Shown here one piece after another: positions 33,913 to 42,665 of a stretch of 64,000 nucleotides of DNA (position 1 is its first letter; the number at the start of each line of letters is the position of its first letter). The DNA is taken from contig NZ_JACIBV010000001.1 in NCBI RefSeq assembly GCF_014195505.1, positions 1,488,001 to 1,552,000 on the forward strand. The letters are read 5' to 3'. A model generated the notes under the pieces. It worked only from the letters and a program-made list of their open reading frames with translations, ran no database searches and was not told where the DNA came from. The DNA is from Nonomuraea dietziae. Lineage in GTDB: Bacteria > Actinomycetota > Actinomycetes > Streptosporangiales > Streptosporangiaceae. The position numbers were made by a program, and so were the translations under genes.

Positions 33913-34294
33913 GGAGGTCCTTCACTCGGTGGGTGATCAAGGGGGGATGGGATCACGAGACTGGTCACGATGGGCAAGCAGGCCGGGACAGCTCCCCCTG
34001 CGGCCCACGGCGGGCAAGCGGCCCTTGACCGTTTGCCCGCGGAGACCTGTGGCACCAGGATCATGGCGGCACGATTGTTCGACACCCCTCATCAGACAGG
34101 CAAACAATGCTTCTCTCGGCGAACGGGTCCTCGCCACGCCTCCCCGACCCGTGGCAGTGGCTTCTGACACCGATCGGCCCTCGTGCGTTGCCTGCCCGCG
34201 CAGGCCTGCACGCCGCGACGCACGCGATCGGCGAACCCGGGTCACGCGTCGAGGCGAACCCTCTTGGTCGTCCAGTGAACGGAGTCCGATAGCG
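33913..34294. other. Intergenic region between lectin 1 and the STAND gene
   Basis: 382 bp with divergent promoters expected for the lectin (minus) and STAND protein (plus). The lectin ribosome-binding site AAGGA is visible at 33918-33922. No palindrome longer than 8 bp stood out. Open frames through it are extensions of the STAND frame with Arg-rich, non-conserved sequence. Confidence 0.4.
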
Positions 34295-37200
34295 GTGGCA
34301 GGCCGTCGCGAAAGTCCGGTGGACCCGGAAGCAGGACCGGTTCAACGCTTCGCCTCCGAGTTACGCGACCTGCGCCAGAAAGCGGACGGCCTCACCTATC
34401 GGGCCATGGCCAAGCGCGCGGGTTACTCGGTCACCACGCTGTCGCAGGCGGCGGCGGGCGAGCGTCTGCCTTCACTGCCCGTCGTCCTGGCCTTCGTGCA
34501 GGCATGCGACGGAGACCTCTCCGAATGGGAGCGCCGCTGGCAGCAGGTCGCCGATGAACTGGCCCGCCAGAGGGCGGACGAGGATGACGCCGCCGGGCCG
34601 TACCTGGGGCTGGCTTCCTACGACACCCATGATTCCGGTCGATTCTTCGGACGGGAGCGGCTCGTCGAGGAGGTGCACGAGTTGCTTCGGCGGCATCGCT
34701 TCGCCGCGGTGTTCGGCCCTTCGGGCAGCGGTAAGTCGTCCCTGTTGCGTGCCGGGCTCGTCCCCGCGGCACGTGGGGAGACGACACCCTCGGGTCAGTC
34801 CTTCGGGCAGAGCCTGGTACTCACCCCGGGGGAACACCCGATGCGGCACGCCGACCGGTTCGTCCCTGGCGAGGGCGGCTTCGACACACTGATCGTGGTC
34901 GACCAGTTCGAGGAGGTGTTCACGCTCTGCAGGGACCAGCGTGAGCGGGGGCAGTTCATCGACCTGCTGCTCAGCGCGCGACAACCGCAGAGCGGGATGA
35001 AGGTGGTCATAGCGGTGCGCGCCGACTTCTACGGGCGATGCGCCGAGCACCGCGAGCTCACCGTAGCGCTGCGCGAGGCCAACCTGCTGGTGGGGCCGAT
35101 GCGGCACGAGGAGCTCAGGGAGGCGATCGTCCGGCCGGCGATGGCCGAGGGCCTGACGGTGGAGCGGGCGCTGACGGCCGCGATCGTCGCCGACGTCGCC
35201 GACGAGCCGGGGGCACTTCCGCTGATGTCGCACGCGCTGCGGGAGGTCTGGCGCCGCCGTACGGGCAAGATGCTGACCTTGGGCGCCTACGAGAGCGTGG
35301 GCAGGGTCCATGGGGCGATCAGCCATACCGCGGAGGAGCTCTACGCCGGCCTGTCGCCGGCGCAGGCGAGGATCGCCCGGCGGGTCCTGCTCAGGCTGAT
35401 CAGTCCGGGCGAGCAGGCCCAGGACACCCGCCGTCCCGCCGCCCGGGCGGAGCTGGACCCCTACGGGGAGGCGGACACCGCGCTGGTCATCGAGCAGCTG
35501 GCCGCGGCCAGGCTGCTCACGCTGCACCAGGACAGCGTGGAGCTCGCGCATGAGGCCTTGATCGAGTCGTGGCCGCGACTGCGTGGATGGGTGGACGAAG
35601 GACGCGATCGCCTGCGCACACATCGGCAGTTGACCGAGGCGGCCCAAGGGTGGGAGGCGCATGGCCGGGATGCCGGGCTGCTCTACCGGGGCAGCCGCCT
35701 GGCCGTCGTCGACAAGCTGTTCGTCGAGCCGGGGGACCGCGACGACCTCACGCCCCTAGAACGGGACTTCGTTCACGCGAGCGCGGCACTGGCCCGGCGC
35801 ACCTCCCTCATGCGGGTCGCCGTCTCGGCCGTTCTGGTGATCTTGCTGGTCGCCTCCATGGTGGCGGCGGGAGTCGCCGTCCGGCAGGCCGGACTGGCCG
35901 ACGACCGGCTGCGGGAGGCGACGGCCCGGCTGGCCGCCAGACGCGCGGCCACCCTGCGGATGAGCGACCCGCAGCTGGCCCGCCGCCTGAGCGCCGCCGC
36001 CTGGCGGATCGCCCAGGTCCCCGAGGCCAGGAGCGAGCTGATCGACTCGATGGCGCTCCCCTTGGTGGACGTCGTCACCGCCCCGTACAACGCGACGGAC
36101 CTGGTGCATGGGCTCAGCGTGGACGGCACCAAACTGGCCGTCTACACACCCGGGACGGCGGCCGAGCCTGCCGCCCTGCGTATATTCGACCTGGTCACCA
36201 AGAAGGAGATCGCGAACACGAGATGGAGCGGGCAGCAGGTCTGGAAAGTGGTGTGGAGCCCCGACGGCCGTACGGTGGCGGTGGACGACGATACCGACAC
36301 CCGGTTGTGGGCCGTCGACGGCGCACGATTGACGGATCTCGGCGTGGCATTCCCCCAGCTCGCTCCTACGGAGTTCAGTCCGGACGGGCGCTTTCTCATC
36401 GGGGTCCGCGATGAGCTGAACGAAGTCTGGAGCGTCGCGGACGGCACACGCGTGCTCCTTGAGCCGGTCAGCGCCATCAGCCCGGACGGCCGGCTGGCCC
36501 TGGTCATCCCGGTGAACGCCGACGAGTTGACGGCCACCCTGTCATCCTCAGGCGATGGAAGGAGTTCGGGGCGGCGAGTGGAGCTGTGGGACTTCGAACA
36601 GCGCAAGCCGCTCCGGGCCTCCTGGCTGCCGCACACCGCCACGGACGGCGCGTTCAGCCCAGACGGCAAGCACCTGGCCGTCTCCACCTCCGACGGCATC
36701 TGGCTGTTCGACCTCTCCTCGGGCAAGGCGGTTCTACGCCCGCTGCTTCCGGCGTCCGGGCGCGTGGAGTTCAGCCCCGACGGCCGGTTCCTGGTCGGAA
36801 CGCAGGCGGAGGGGCGGGTGACCTTGTGGCGGGTGGACGACGGCACACTGCTGATGAGCTCCCCGATTCCCTCCGACGTCGTGGCAGCCGATGCCCGTTT
36901 CTCACCGGATACCCGCCTTCTCCGGGTGACCGGCCAGTACGGCACGGTGAACGTCCTGGACATCTCCCCCTACACCCACCCCGAGGTACTCGCTCCGGGA
37001 GGTGACGAGCGGCTGTTCAGCCCCGACGGCCGCTACCTGGTGACGACGAATCACCGGAAGGGCAGGCCGGAGGTGCGCCTTTGGGATGTCGCCGCGCGCA
37101 AACCCGTGAGCGGCCCGCTACCCGTCGACGATCTTCCTGAAGAGGATTCCACGGAGACGGCGTACGCCCCGGTGTTCAGCCCCGATGGGCGTACGCTCGC

Positions 37201-38011
37201 GCTCGCCCACCCCGCGTCCCCCGTGGTGACCTTGTGGGACGTCACGAACGGCCGCCGCGTCGGCGCGTTCCGCGTCCGGAGCCGGGGCGCCGTCGGAGTC
37301 ATGTCCCTGACCTTCTCCCCCGACGGCGAAACCGTCGCGTTCGTCCCGCTCAGCCCGTATCCAGATGACAAGGAGGCGATGTGGGACCTGGAGCTGTGGG
37401 ACGTGCGAGCTCGCCGATGGCTCCGCACCGTCGCCGGTGCGGGATCCGGGATCATGATCTTCGAGCCTGACGGGCGCCGGCTGTTCGTGGACGTGTCCCC
37501 GGAGGGGCGCCTACTGGTCGACACGGCCACCGGCGAGATACGCCGGCGATCATCCGACGCCCGCGCCGAGGGAGAGATTCTCTTCATCGAGAACATGGCC
37601 GCGATCGGCGACGTCGACGGGCGTGTGACGTTCTGGGACAGGGAGTTGCGCAGGCCCCTGTCCCCGCCGCAGACGGCGCACACGGCATCGATCAACGCTC
37701 TCGTTCCTTACCCGCGGGGCGAACTGCTCGCCACCGTCGCCGGCGAAGGCGAATACGGCATCCAGCTATGGGACTGGCGGGGACACCAGCGGATCGCCTC
37801 ACCGATCACCTACCACACCCGGTCCGTACCGGCCGTGGCGTTCAACCGGACCGCTCTCCTCGTCTCATCCGCCGACGGGGCCTTACGGGAGATCACCGTC
37901 GATCCAGGCGCCGCCACCGCCGTGATCTGCCGCCGGGACGGCGGCCTGTCCCCTGCCGAGTGGCAAGCGCACATCCCGGAACTGGCCTATCAGCGGACCT
38001 GCCACCGATGA
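34295..38011 (+). CDS. HTH-nSTAND1-TM-WD40 signalling NTPase
   Basis: 1238 residues from GTG 34295 (GGAG ten bases upstream). Residues about 10-75 are a HTH (VQRFASELRDLRQKADGLTYRAMAKRAGYSVTTLSQAAAGERLPSLPVV). Residues 105-480 are an nSTAND1 NTPase (YLGLASYDTHDSGRFFGRERL, Walker A GPSGSGKS at 141-148, TLIVVDQFEEVFTL, RADFYGRCAEH, VELAHEALIESWPRL). A transmembrane helix follows at about 505-529. Residues 560-1230 hold roughly a dozen degenerate WD40-like blades marked by FSPDGR and LWDV. The HTH should face the cytoplasm; the helix predicts that the propeller lies across the membrane. The paired flanking lectins make an extracellular carbohydrate signal an attractive but unproven ligand. Confidence 0.9.
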   Translation: MAGRRESPVDPEAGPVQRFASELRDLRQKADGLTYRAMAKRAGYSVTTLSQAAAGERLPSLPVVLAFVQACDGDLSEWERRWQQVADELARQRADEDDAAGPYLGLASYDTHDSGRFFGRERLVEEVHELLRRHRFAAVFGPSGSGKSSLLRAGLVPAARGETTPSGQSFGQSLVLTPGEHPMRHADRFVPGEGGFDTLIVVDQFEEVFTLCRDQRERGQFIDLLLSARQPQSGMKVVIAVRADFYGRCAEHRELTVALREANLLVGPMRHEELREAIVRPAMAEGLTVERALTAAIVADVADEPGALPLMSHALREVWRRRTGKMLTLGAYESVGRVHGAISHTAEELYAGLSPAQARIARRVLLRLISPGEQAQDTRRPAARAELDPYGEADTALVIEQLAAARLLTLHQDSVELAHEALIESWPRLRGWVDEGRDRLRTHRQLTEAAQGWEAHGRDAGLLYRGSRLAVVDKLFVEPGDRDDLTPLERDFVHASAALARRTSLMRVAVSAVLVILLVASMVAAGVAVRQAGLADDRLREATARLAARRAATLRMSDPQLARRLSAAAWRIAQVPEARSELIDSMALPLVDVVTAPYNATDLVHGLSVDGTKLAVYTPGTAAEPAALRIFDLVTKKEIANTRWSGQQVWKVVWSPDGRTVAVDDDTDTRLWAVDGARLTDLGVAFPQLAPTEFSPDGRFLIGVRDELNEVWSVADGTRVLLEPVSAISPDGRLALVIPVNADELTATLSSSGDGRSSGRRVELWDFEQRKPLRASWLPHTATDGAFSPDGKHLAVSTSDGIWLFDLSSGKAVLRPLLPASGRVEFSPDGRFLVGTQAEGRVTLWRVDDGTLLMSSPIPSDVVAADARFSPDTRLLRVTGQYGTVNVLDISPYTHPEVLAPGGDERLFSPDGRYLVTTNHRKGRPEVRLWDVAARKPVSGPLPVDDLPEEDSTETAYAPVFSPDGRTLALAHPASPVVTLWDVTNGRRVGAFRVRSRGAVGVMSLTFSPDGETVAFVPLSPYPDDKEAMWDLELWDVRARRWLRTVAGAGSGIMIFEPDGRRLFVDVSPEGRLLVDTATGEIRRRSSDARAEGEILFIENMAAIGDVDGRVTFWDRELRRPLSPPQTAHTASINALVPYPRGELLATVAGEGEYGIQLWDWRGHQRIASPITYHTRSVPAVAFNRTALLVSSADGALREITVDPGAATAVICRRDGGLSPAEWQAHIPELAYQRTCHR

Positions 38012-38273
38012 CCTCATGGAGCTGCCGCCTGACGGGGCTCCGCCATACCGCGGGCGGGCTACCGCAGAAGTTGCAGCACCGTCGGCAGGGCGGGTGAAGG
38101 TCCCCTTCTCTTTCCACCCTGCGGCTGACGCGCAGGACGGCGTCCCGTTCGTAACCTGATGCGGCCCAACGGCCTCGAACGAACCGCTCGCGCAAGGATC
38201 TGCGCCGTTTCCCGGCAGCGAGCCCGTTCACAGCGCCCTGTATGGCCGCCACATACGAGAGAGGACGGACTTT

Positions 38274-38810
38274 ATGCGTGCAGCCATGACCCTCCTGACC
38301 GGGATCACGCTGGCCGGTGGCCTGCTGGTGGCTCCCGCCGAGGCCTCCGGCGGAGCCGGCGGAGCCGGCGGAACCATCGTCGAACTGCAGAACGCCGCCA
38401 CCGGCATGTGCCTGGCGATCGGCCGCGGTGAGGCGCGCAAGGGCAAGACCGCCATCCAGTGGCCCTGCATCCACAGCCCGGCGCAGCGCTGGATGATGAC
38501 GTCCGAGGGGTATCTGGTCAACGTCGCGACCGGGATGTGCCTGGCGATCGGCGGCGGACAGGAGCGCAGGGGCAAGGCCGCCATCCAGTGGACGTGCAAC
38601 GGCGGATGGGCGCAGCGCTGGAAGAACAAGCAGATATGGCGTGGCTCCACGGATTCCCAGATCTCCGGCCTGCCGCGGCACTTCATGAACGGCGCGACCG
38701 GGATGTGCCTGGCGATCGGCAACGGACAGGCCCGCAAGGGCAAGGCCGCCATCCAGTGGCCGTGCAAGAAGTCGCTCTCACAGGCCTGGCACATCACCGT
38801 GGTCGGCTAG
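38274..38810 (+). CDS. Secreted ricin-type beta-trefoil lectin (copy 2)
   Basis: 178 residues from ATG 38274 (GAGAGGA upstream) with a signal peptide MRAAMTLLTGITLAGGLLVAPAEA. Three trefoil units: ATGMCLAIGRGEARKGKTAIQWPC, ATGMCLAIGGGQERRGKAAIQWTC and ATGMCLAIGNGQARKGKAAIQWPC, each followed by QRW or QAW. It is a clear paralogue of the 33418-33912 lectin. It lies 262 bp downstream of the STAND gene on the same strand and has its own ribosome-binding site and probably its own promoter. Confidence 0.85.
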   Translation: MRAAMTLLTGITLAGGLLVAPAEASGGAGGAGGTIVELQNAATGMCLAIGRGEARKGKTAIQWPCIHSPAQRWMMTSEGYLVNVATGMCLAIGGGQERRGKAAIQWTCNGGWAQRWKNKQIWRGSTDSQISGLPRHFMNGATGMCLAIGNGQARKGKAAIQWPCKKSLSQAWHITVVG

Positions 38811-38817
38811 GAGCCGC

Positions 38818-38832
38818 AGAGCGTGAGGCTCT
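38818..38832. terminator. Short hairpin between convergent lectin and response-regulator genes
   Basis: agagc-gtgag-gctct (5-bp stem, 5-nt loop) sits 7 bp after the lectin stop and overlaps the stop codon of the convergent response-regulator gene. It could act in both directions; weak evidence without a T-tract. Confidence 0.3.
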
Positions 38833-39496
38833 ATCGGCCGGGGGTGACGAGGCCGGCTTCGTAGGCCAGCGCGACCGCCTGTGCGCGGCTGGTGAGGTTG
38901 AGTTTCGTCATGGCGCGGTTGAGGTGGGTCTTGACGGTGGCGGCGCTGACGCACAGGCGGCTGGCGATCTCGGTGTTGGACAGCGCGTGCCCGACCAGCT
39001 TGAGCACCTCGGCCTCGCGGGCCGTGAGGCTGCCCAGCTCGGGCGAGGGCGGAGCGGCGGCCGGGGTGGGGCGGCGGGTGTAGGCCTCGATCAGGCGGCG
39101 CGTGACGCTGGGGGCGAAAAGCATGTCGCCGGAGGCGACGGTGCGGATGGCGGCGATGAGCCGTTCGGGCGGGGTGTCCTTGAGGAGGAACCCCGACGCC
39201 CCCACGCGTAAGGCGCTGTAGACGTACTCGTCGAGGTCGAAGGTGGTCAGGATGAGCACCAGGGGCCGGTGGTCGTGCTCCGCGGCGAGGATGCGCTCGG
39301 TCGCCGTGACGCCGTTCATCCCGGGCATCCTGATGTCCATGAGGATCACGTCGGGGCGGGTGGCCGCCGCCATGCCGACGGACTCCTCGCCGCTCGCCGC
39401 CTCTCCCACGACGTCCAGGTCGGGTACGGCGCGGATGAGCGCCGCCAGGCCCGCACGGATGAGAATCTGATCGTCGACGACGAGTACCTTGATCAT
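38831..39496 (-). CDS. NarL/LuxR-family response regulator
   Basis: 221 residues. The receiver domain MIKVLVVDDQILIRAGLAALI has phospho-acceptor Asp54 (LMDIRMPGMNG) and the conserved Lys in GFLLKDTPPE. The C-terminal LuxR helix-turn-helix is ELGSLTAREAEVLKLVGHALSNTEIASRLCVSAATVKTHLNRAMTKLNL. It overlaps the kinase gene by 4 bp (ATGA at 39493-39496) and is transcribed after it. Targets are unknown; the convergent lectin and STAND genes are the nearest candidates. Confidence 0.95.
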   Translation of the reverse strand: MIKVLVVDDQILIRAGLAALIRAVPDLDVVGEAASGEESVGMAAATRPDVILMDIRMPGMNGVTATERILAAEHDHRPLVLILTTFDLDEYVYSALRVGASGFLLKDTPPERLIAAIRTVASGDMLFAPSVTRRLIEAYTRRPTPAAAPPSPELGSLTAREAEVLKLVGHALSNTEIASRLCVSAATVKTHLNRAMTKLNLTSRAQAVALAYEAGLVTPGR

Positions 39497-40776
39497 GCGT
39501 TCGGCTCACCGGGCGGGTCGGAGGGCTGATGGACAATGCCGGGGGGCGGCATGGGCAGGGTGACCACGACCTCGAATCCGCCTGACGGCTTTACTCCGGC
39601 CGTGACCGTTCCCTTGTAGAGCTTGACGCGTTCGCGCATGCCGATCAAGCCGTGACCGTCTCCCTGCGAGGTGGGCGCCGTTCCGACGCCGTCGTCGGCG
39701 ACGCGTAGTTCCAGCTCGCGCCCATAGGTGAGCGAGACCCACGCGCTCGCCTGGCCCGCGTGTTTCAGCACGTTGGTGAGGCACTCCTGAACGACCCTGT
39801 ACGCGCACAGATCGATCCCGGACGGCAGCGGGCGCACGGAACCGGTGATCGACACATGGACCGGCACGCCCGCCGAGCGCACCCGTTCCACCAGTTGGTC
39901 GAGCCGTTGCAGGCCGGGGACCGAGTCGTAGCCGTCCCCCTCGTCGTCGGCGTCGATGCGCAGGACGGACAGCAGCCGCCTCATCTCGCCCATGACCTCG
40001 CTGCCGGTGTCGGCGATGGTGGAGAGCGCGCCGCGCGCCGTCGCAGGGTCGGAGCCGAAGACGTACCGGGCCAGCCCCGCCTGGATCACGATGACGGACA
40101 TGTGGTGGGCGACCACGTCGTGCAGCTCGCGAGCGATGCGTACCCGTTCCTCGGTGACGGCGCGCCGCGCCCTGTCCTCCTGCTCCTGGCGCAGCCGCTG
40201 CGTGAGGTGGGCCAGCTGCTTGTTGCGCTCGACCAGCAGCCGGGTGCTGTTGCCGAACGTCCAGGCGACCGCGACCATGACGCTCACCTGCACGAGGTTC
40301 GGCCAGAGGTACTCGCCAGGACCGAGGAACGACGCGTGCCACCAGGAGGCCGCCACGGGCAGCCCCCACGGGAGCGAGACCGCCGGGCGCCGCCGGCTGG
40401 CCACGGTGTAGAGCGCCAGCAGCGGTGCCACCTCGTTGAGCCTGGAGTCGTAGCCCGCCGCGTGAAAGACGACCGCCGCAGCGCACGAGATCGCCAGCAC
40501 GGCGAGCGGAGCCCTCCGCCGCCATGCCAGCACGAGGTTGGTCAGGAGCGTCAACCCCACGCCGACGGCGTCCAGGGGGCGCTGCGCATAGCCCAGATCG
40601 CCGGAGTCCGTGGCGAACGCGAATCCGAAGCCCAGGGTGGTGCCGGCGGCCACCACGCTGAATGTCAGGTCGACGACGAAAGGATCGATCTCGGCGAGCC
40701 GTCTGAGGGACGGCAGCACCTTTGCGCGCATCAGCGCATGGTAGCCGCGATCGTCTCCGTCCCTCATCGGCCGCAT
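39493..40776 (-). CDS. Sensor histidine kinase of the NarX/DesK type
   Basis: 427 residues with an N-terminal run of five to six transmembrane helices (VVAAGTTLGFGFAFA, ALGVGLTLLTNLVLAWRRRAPLAVLAISCAAAVVF-like, VQVSVMVAVAWTFGN), a coiled dimerisation helix (RLRQEQEDRARRAVTEERVRIARELHDVVAHHMSVIVIQAG) with the phospho-accepting His of ELHD, and a HATPase_c domain (YRVVQECLTNVLKHAG, LRVADDGVG, GHGLIGMRERVKLYKG). It phosphorylates the response regulator encoded immediately downstream. A start at 40731 (MRAKV) is an alternative. No extracellular sensor domain, so it probably senses membrane state or a lipophilic signal. Confidence 0.92.
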   Translation of the reverse strand: MRPMRDGDDRGYHALMRAKVLPSLRRLAEIDPFVVDLTFSVVAAGTTLGFGFAFATDSGDLGYAQRPLDAVGVGLTLLTNLVLAWRRRAPLAVLAISCAAAVVFHAAGYDSRLNEVAPLLALYTVASRRRPAVSLPWGLPVAASWWHASFLGPGEYLWPNLVQVSVMVAVAWTFGNSTRLLVERNKQLAHLTQRLRQEQEDRARRAVTEERVRIARELHDVVAHHMSVIVIQAGLARYVFGSDPATARGALSTIADTGSEVMGEMRRLLSVLRIDADDEGDGYDSVPGLQRLDQLVERVRSAGVPVHVSITGSVRPLPSGIDLCAYRVVQECLTNVLKHAGQASAWVSLTYGRELELRVADDGVGTAPTSQGDGHGLIGMRERVKLYKGTVTAGVKPSGGFEVVVTLPMPPPGIVHQPSDPPGEPNA

Positions 40777-40926
40777 GGCTACCTGCCGCTACGACTCGGG
40801 CGGTATGCGCCGCGCGCCGTACCGCGCAGGTTTACCTCCGCGGCCGTCCGCGGCCTTGGAGGCGATGCAGGCACGGCATCGCGGCCCGTGACAGGCGTCA
40901 TGCAGGCACCTGCTGCCGGCTCTTTC

Positions 40927-40977
40927 AACTGAACTATTGAGTACAGAAACAACTGTCCTGTACAGTACAGTTCAGTT
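40927..40977. promoter_or_regulatory. Nested inverted repeats upstream of the DinB/MPI-family gene
   Basis: An inner repeat CTGTAC-a-GTACAG (40958-40970) lies within a wider pair, aactgaac (40927-40934) and gttcagtt (40970-40977), in a clearly AT-richer patch that ends 23 bp before the gene start. This looks like a repressor-controlled promoter, yet no TetR-, MarR- or GntR-type gene is adjacent. Confidence 0.6.
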
Positions 40978-41000
40978 AATCTCCTCAGCGAAAGGCAGCC

Positions 41001-41639
41001 ATGAACGAGACCTGGGCCGTGGTCCACGCCGAACGCGAGGCACTGATCCGAGATCTGGAGACCGTCCCACCGGAGCGGTGGACCACACCGTCCCTGTGCC
41101 CCGGCTGGGACGTGCACGACGTCGTGGCGCATCTCGCCGATGACGCCAAGACCACCCGCCTGAGCTTCCTTCTCCGTCTTGCCGCCGCCCGCTTCGACTT
41201 CGACCGTTACAACAACGCGGGAGTCGCCCGGGAGCGCGCCGGCGAACCGCGACGCACGCTCGCCTCGTTCCGCGCGGCGCGCAGGAGGACTACCGGGGCT
41301 CCTGCGCCGCAAGCCACCCGGCTGGTCGAAGCGTTCGTGCACGGAGAAGACATCCGGCGCCCACTCGGCCTCAGCAGGGACCATCCGGTCCAGCACGTCG
41401 CCGCCGCGCTGCGTTACCAGCTCGGCGCGGGAGTGGCGCTCGGCGACGGCAAGGAACGAGCGCGTGGACTGCGCCTGATGGCGAGCGACACGGCTGTCGA
41501 TGTCGGCAAAGGCCCTGAGGTGCGCGGCACCGCCCTGGCGCTGCTGCTGGCGGTGTCCGGGAGGCCCGTCGGCCCAGACGAGCTGACCGGCACCGGCGTC
41601 CCCGCGCTGACACGAGACGGAGGACTCCACCACGGGTGA
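41001..41639 (+). CDS. Maleylpyruvate isomerase-like (DinB/MDMPI family) protein
   Basis: 212 residues. WAVVHAEREALIRDLETVPPERWTTPSLCPGWDVHDVVAHLADDAKTTRL is the N-terminal four-helix bundle of the actinobacterial TIGR03083/mycothiol-dependent maleylpyruvate isomerase family. VEAFVHGEDIRRPLG carries the second and third metal-binding His region (H..HxxD type). These proteins are thought to be metal- and mycothiol-dependent transferases acting on electrophiles, and most are unassigned. It has a dedicated, apparently regulated promoter and no operon partner. Confidence 0.82.
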   Translation: MNETWAVVHAEREALIRDLETVPPERWTTPSLCPGWDVHDVVAHLADDAKTTRLSFLLRLAAARFDFDRYNNAGVARERAGEPRRTLASFRAARRRTTGAPAPQATRLVEAFVHGEDIRRPLGLSRDHPVQHVAAALRYQLGAGVALGDGKERARGLRLMASDTAVDVGKGPEVRGTALALLLAVSGRPVGPDELTGTGVPALTRDGGLHHG

Positions 41640-41724
41640 CACCGCAGGAGCGGCGCGGGAGATCGATGCCCTGTTCACCGCCTCGATCGGATGCCCGGCT
41701 CGACCGAAGCCGACCTTCCTCTAG

Positions 41725-41768
41725 ATATTCGTTGACACGAATATTCTCTATGGTGAATACTTCACCTC
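41725..41768 (+). promoter_or_regulatory. ArsR-type operator and leaderless promoter
   Basis: Inverted repeat atattcg-ttgaca-cgaatat (41725-41744) encloses a perfect -35 TTGACA (41732-41737). After 17 bp comes GAATAC (41755-41760) as -10, itself inside a second inverted repeat ggtgaa-tac-ttcacc (41752-41766). The ATG at 41769 falls at the expected transcription start, so the mRNA should be leaderless and autorepressed. Confidence 0.7.
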
Positions 41769-42665
41769 ATGGACGCACTCCTCACCGCACTGGCCGACCC
41801 GGCCCGCTGGCGGCTCGTCTGCCTGTTGGCCGAGCGGCCCCGCCCGGTCGGCGTCCTCGCCCAGCTCGCCGAGGCGCGCCAGCCGCAGACGACCAAGCAT
41901 CTGCAGGCCCTTGAGCGCGCCGGCGTCGTCACCTCCCAGCGCACCGGCCAGCGCCGCATCTACGCGCTCCAGCCCGGTCCGCTGCGGGAGTTGGCGGCGG
42001 CGCTCAGCCGGCTCGCCGACACCGCCGACCAGGCCGGTGGCCCGCGCGAGACCTACGACCGCTACGGGCTGAGCCTGCGCGCAGAGCGGCTCGCCGCGCA
42101 GGAGCGGGGGTGGGCCGACAGCCGCTCATTCAGATTCCACCGGTCACTGATGGGACCCCCCGAGCTGGTCTGGCGCCACCTGACCGAGGCCGCCCTGCTC
42201 GCCCGATGGTGGACGCCCGACGATCTGCGCGTCTCCGAGCTCCTCTTCGAGGCGCGGCCGGGTGGGCGGATCGTCCACGAGTACCGCGATGCCGAGGACG
42301 CCGACGGCTCCGACCTGGTCGCCGGGCGCGCGCATGGAGTCGTCGACGACGTACGCCCCGGTGAGCGCCTCTCCTACCGGCTCTCCCCGCTGCTTCCCGA
42401 CGGCAGCCTCGCCTTCACCGCCCACGTCGACCTCGGCCTCCGGCCCACCGACGCCGGCACGGACCTCGACGTCCACTGGCGGATCACCGACAGCACCGTC
42501 GACTCCGCGGACTTCGTCGCGGGCATCGAGATCGGCTTCGGCCAGAGCCTCGACAAGCTCGCGGCGACCCTCGCCGCGAGCCCGCACGACACCGACAGCA
42601 CCGGGCACGTCAACACCGAGCACGTCAGCACCGGGCACGACACCGACACAAGGAGCACGACATGA
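41769..42665 (+). CDS. ArsR-SRPBCC (AHSA1) fusion protein
   Basis: 298 residues. Residues 1-85 are an ArsR winged helix without metal-binding cysteines (LLTALADPARWRLVCLLAERPRPVGVLAQLAEARQPQTTKHLQALERAGVVTSQRTGQRRIYAL). Residues 115-270 are an AHSA1/START-like SRPBCC domain (FRFHRSLMGPPELVWRHLTEAALLARWWTPDDL). Such fusions presumably sense a hydrophobic ligand through the SRPBCC cavity and release DNA. A His/Thr/Ser/Asp-rich tail ends in an ATGA overlap with the following reductase-like gene, so the two form an operon. Confidence 0.9.
   Translation: MDALLTALADPARWRLVCLLAERPRPVGVLAQLAEARQPQTTKHLQALERAGVVTSQRTGQRRIYALQPGPLRELAAALSRLADTADQAGGPRETYDRYGLSLRAERLAAQERGWADSRSFRFHRSLMGPPELVWRHLTEAALLARWWTPDDLRVSELLFEARPGGRIVHEYRDAEDADGSDLVAGRAHGVVDDVRPGERLSYRLSPLLPDGSLAFTAHVDLGLRPTDAGTDLDVHWRITDSTVDSADFVAGIEIGFGQSLDKLAATLAASPHDTDSTGHVNTEHVSTGHDTDTRSTT

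Noticed and set aside
33584..34294. N-terminal extension of the STAND protein frame by 237 residues
   Set aside because: It overlaps the lectin gene antisense, is Arg-rich and non-conserved in style; the family begins at the VAGRRESPVDP... segment with a ribosome-binding site upstream of GTG 34295.
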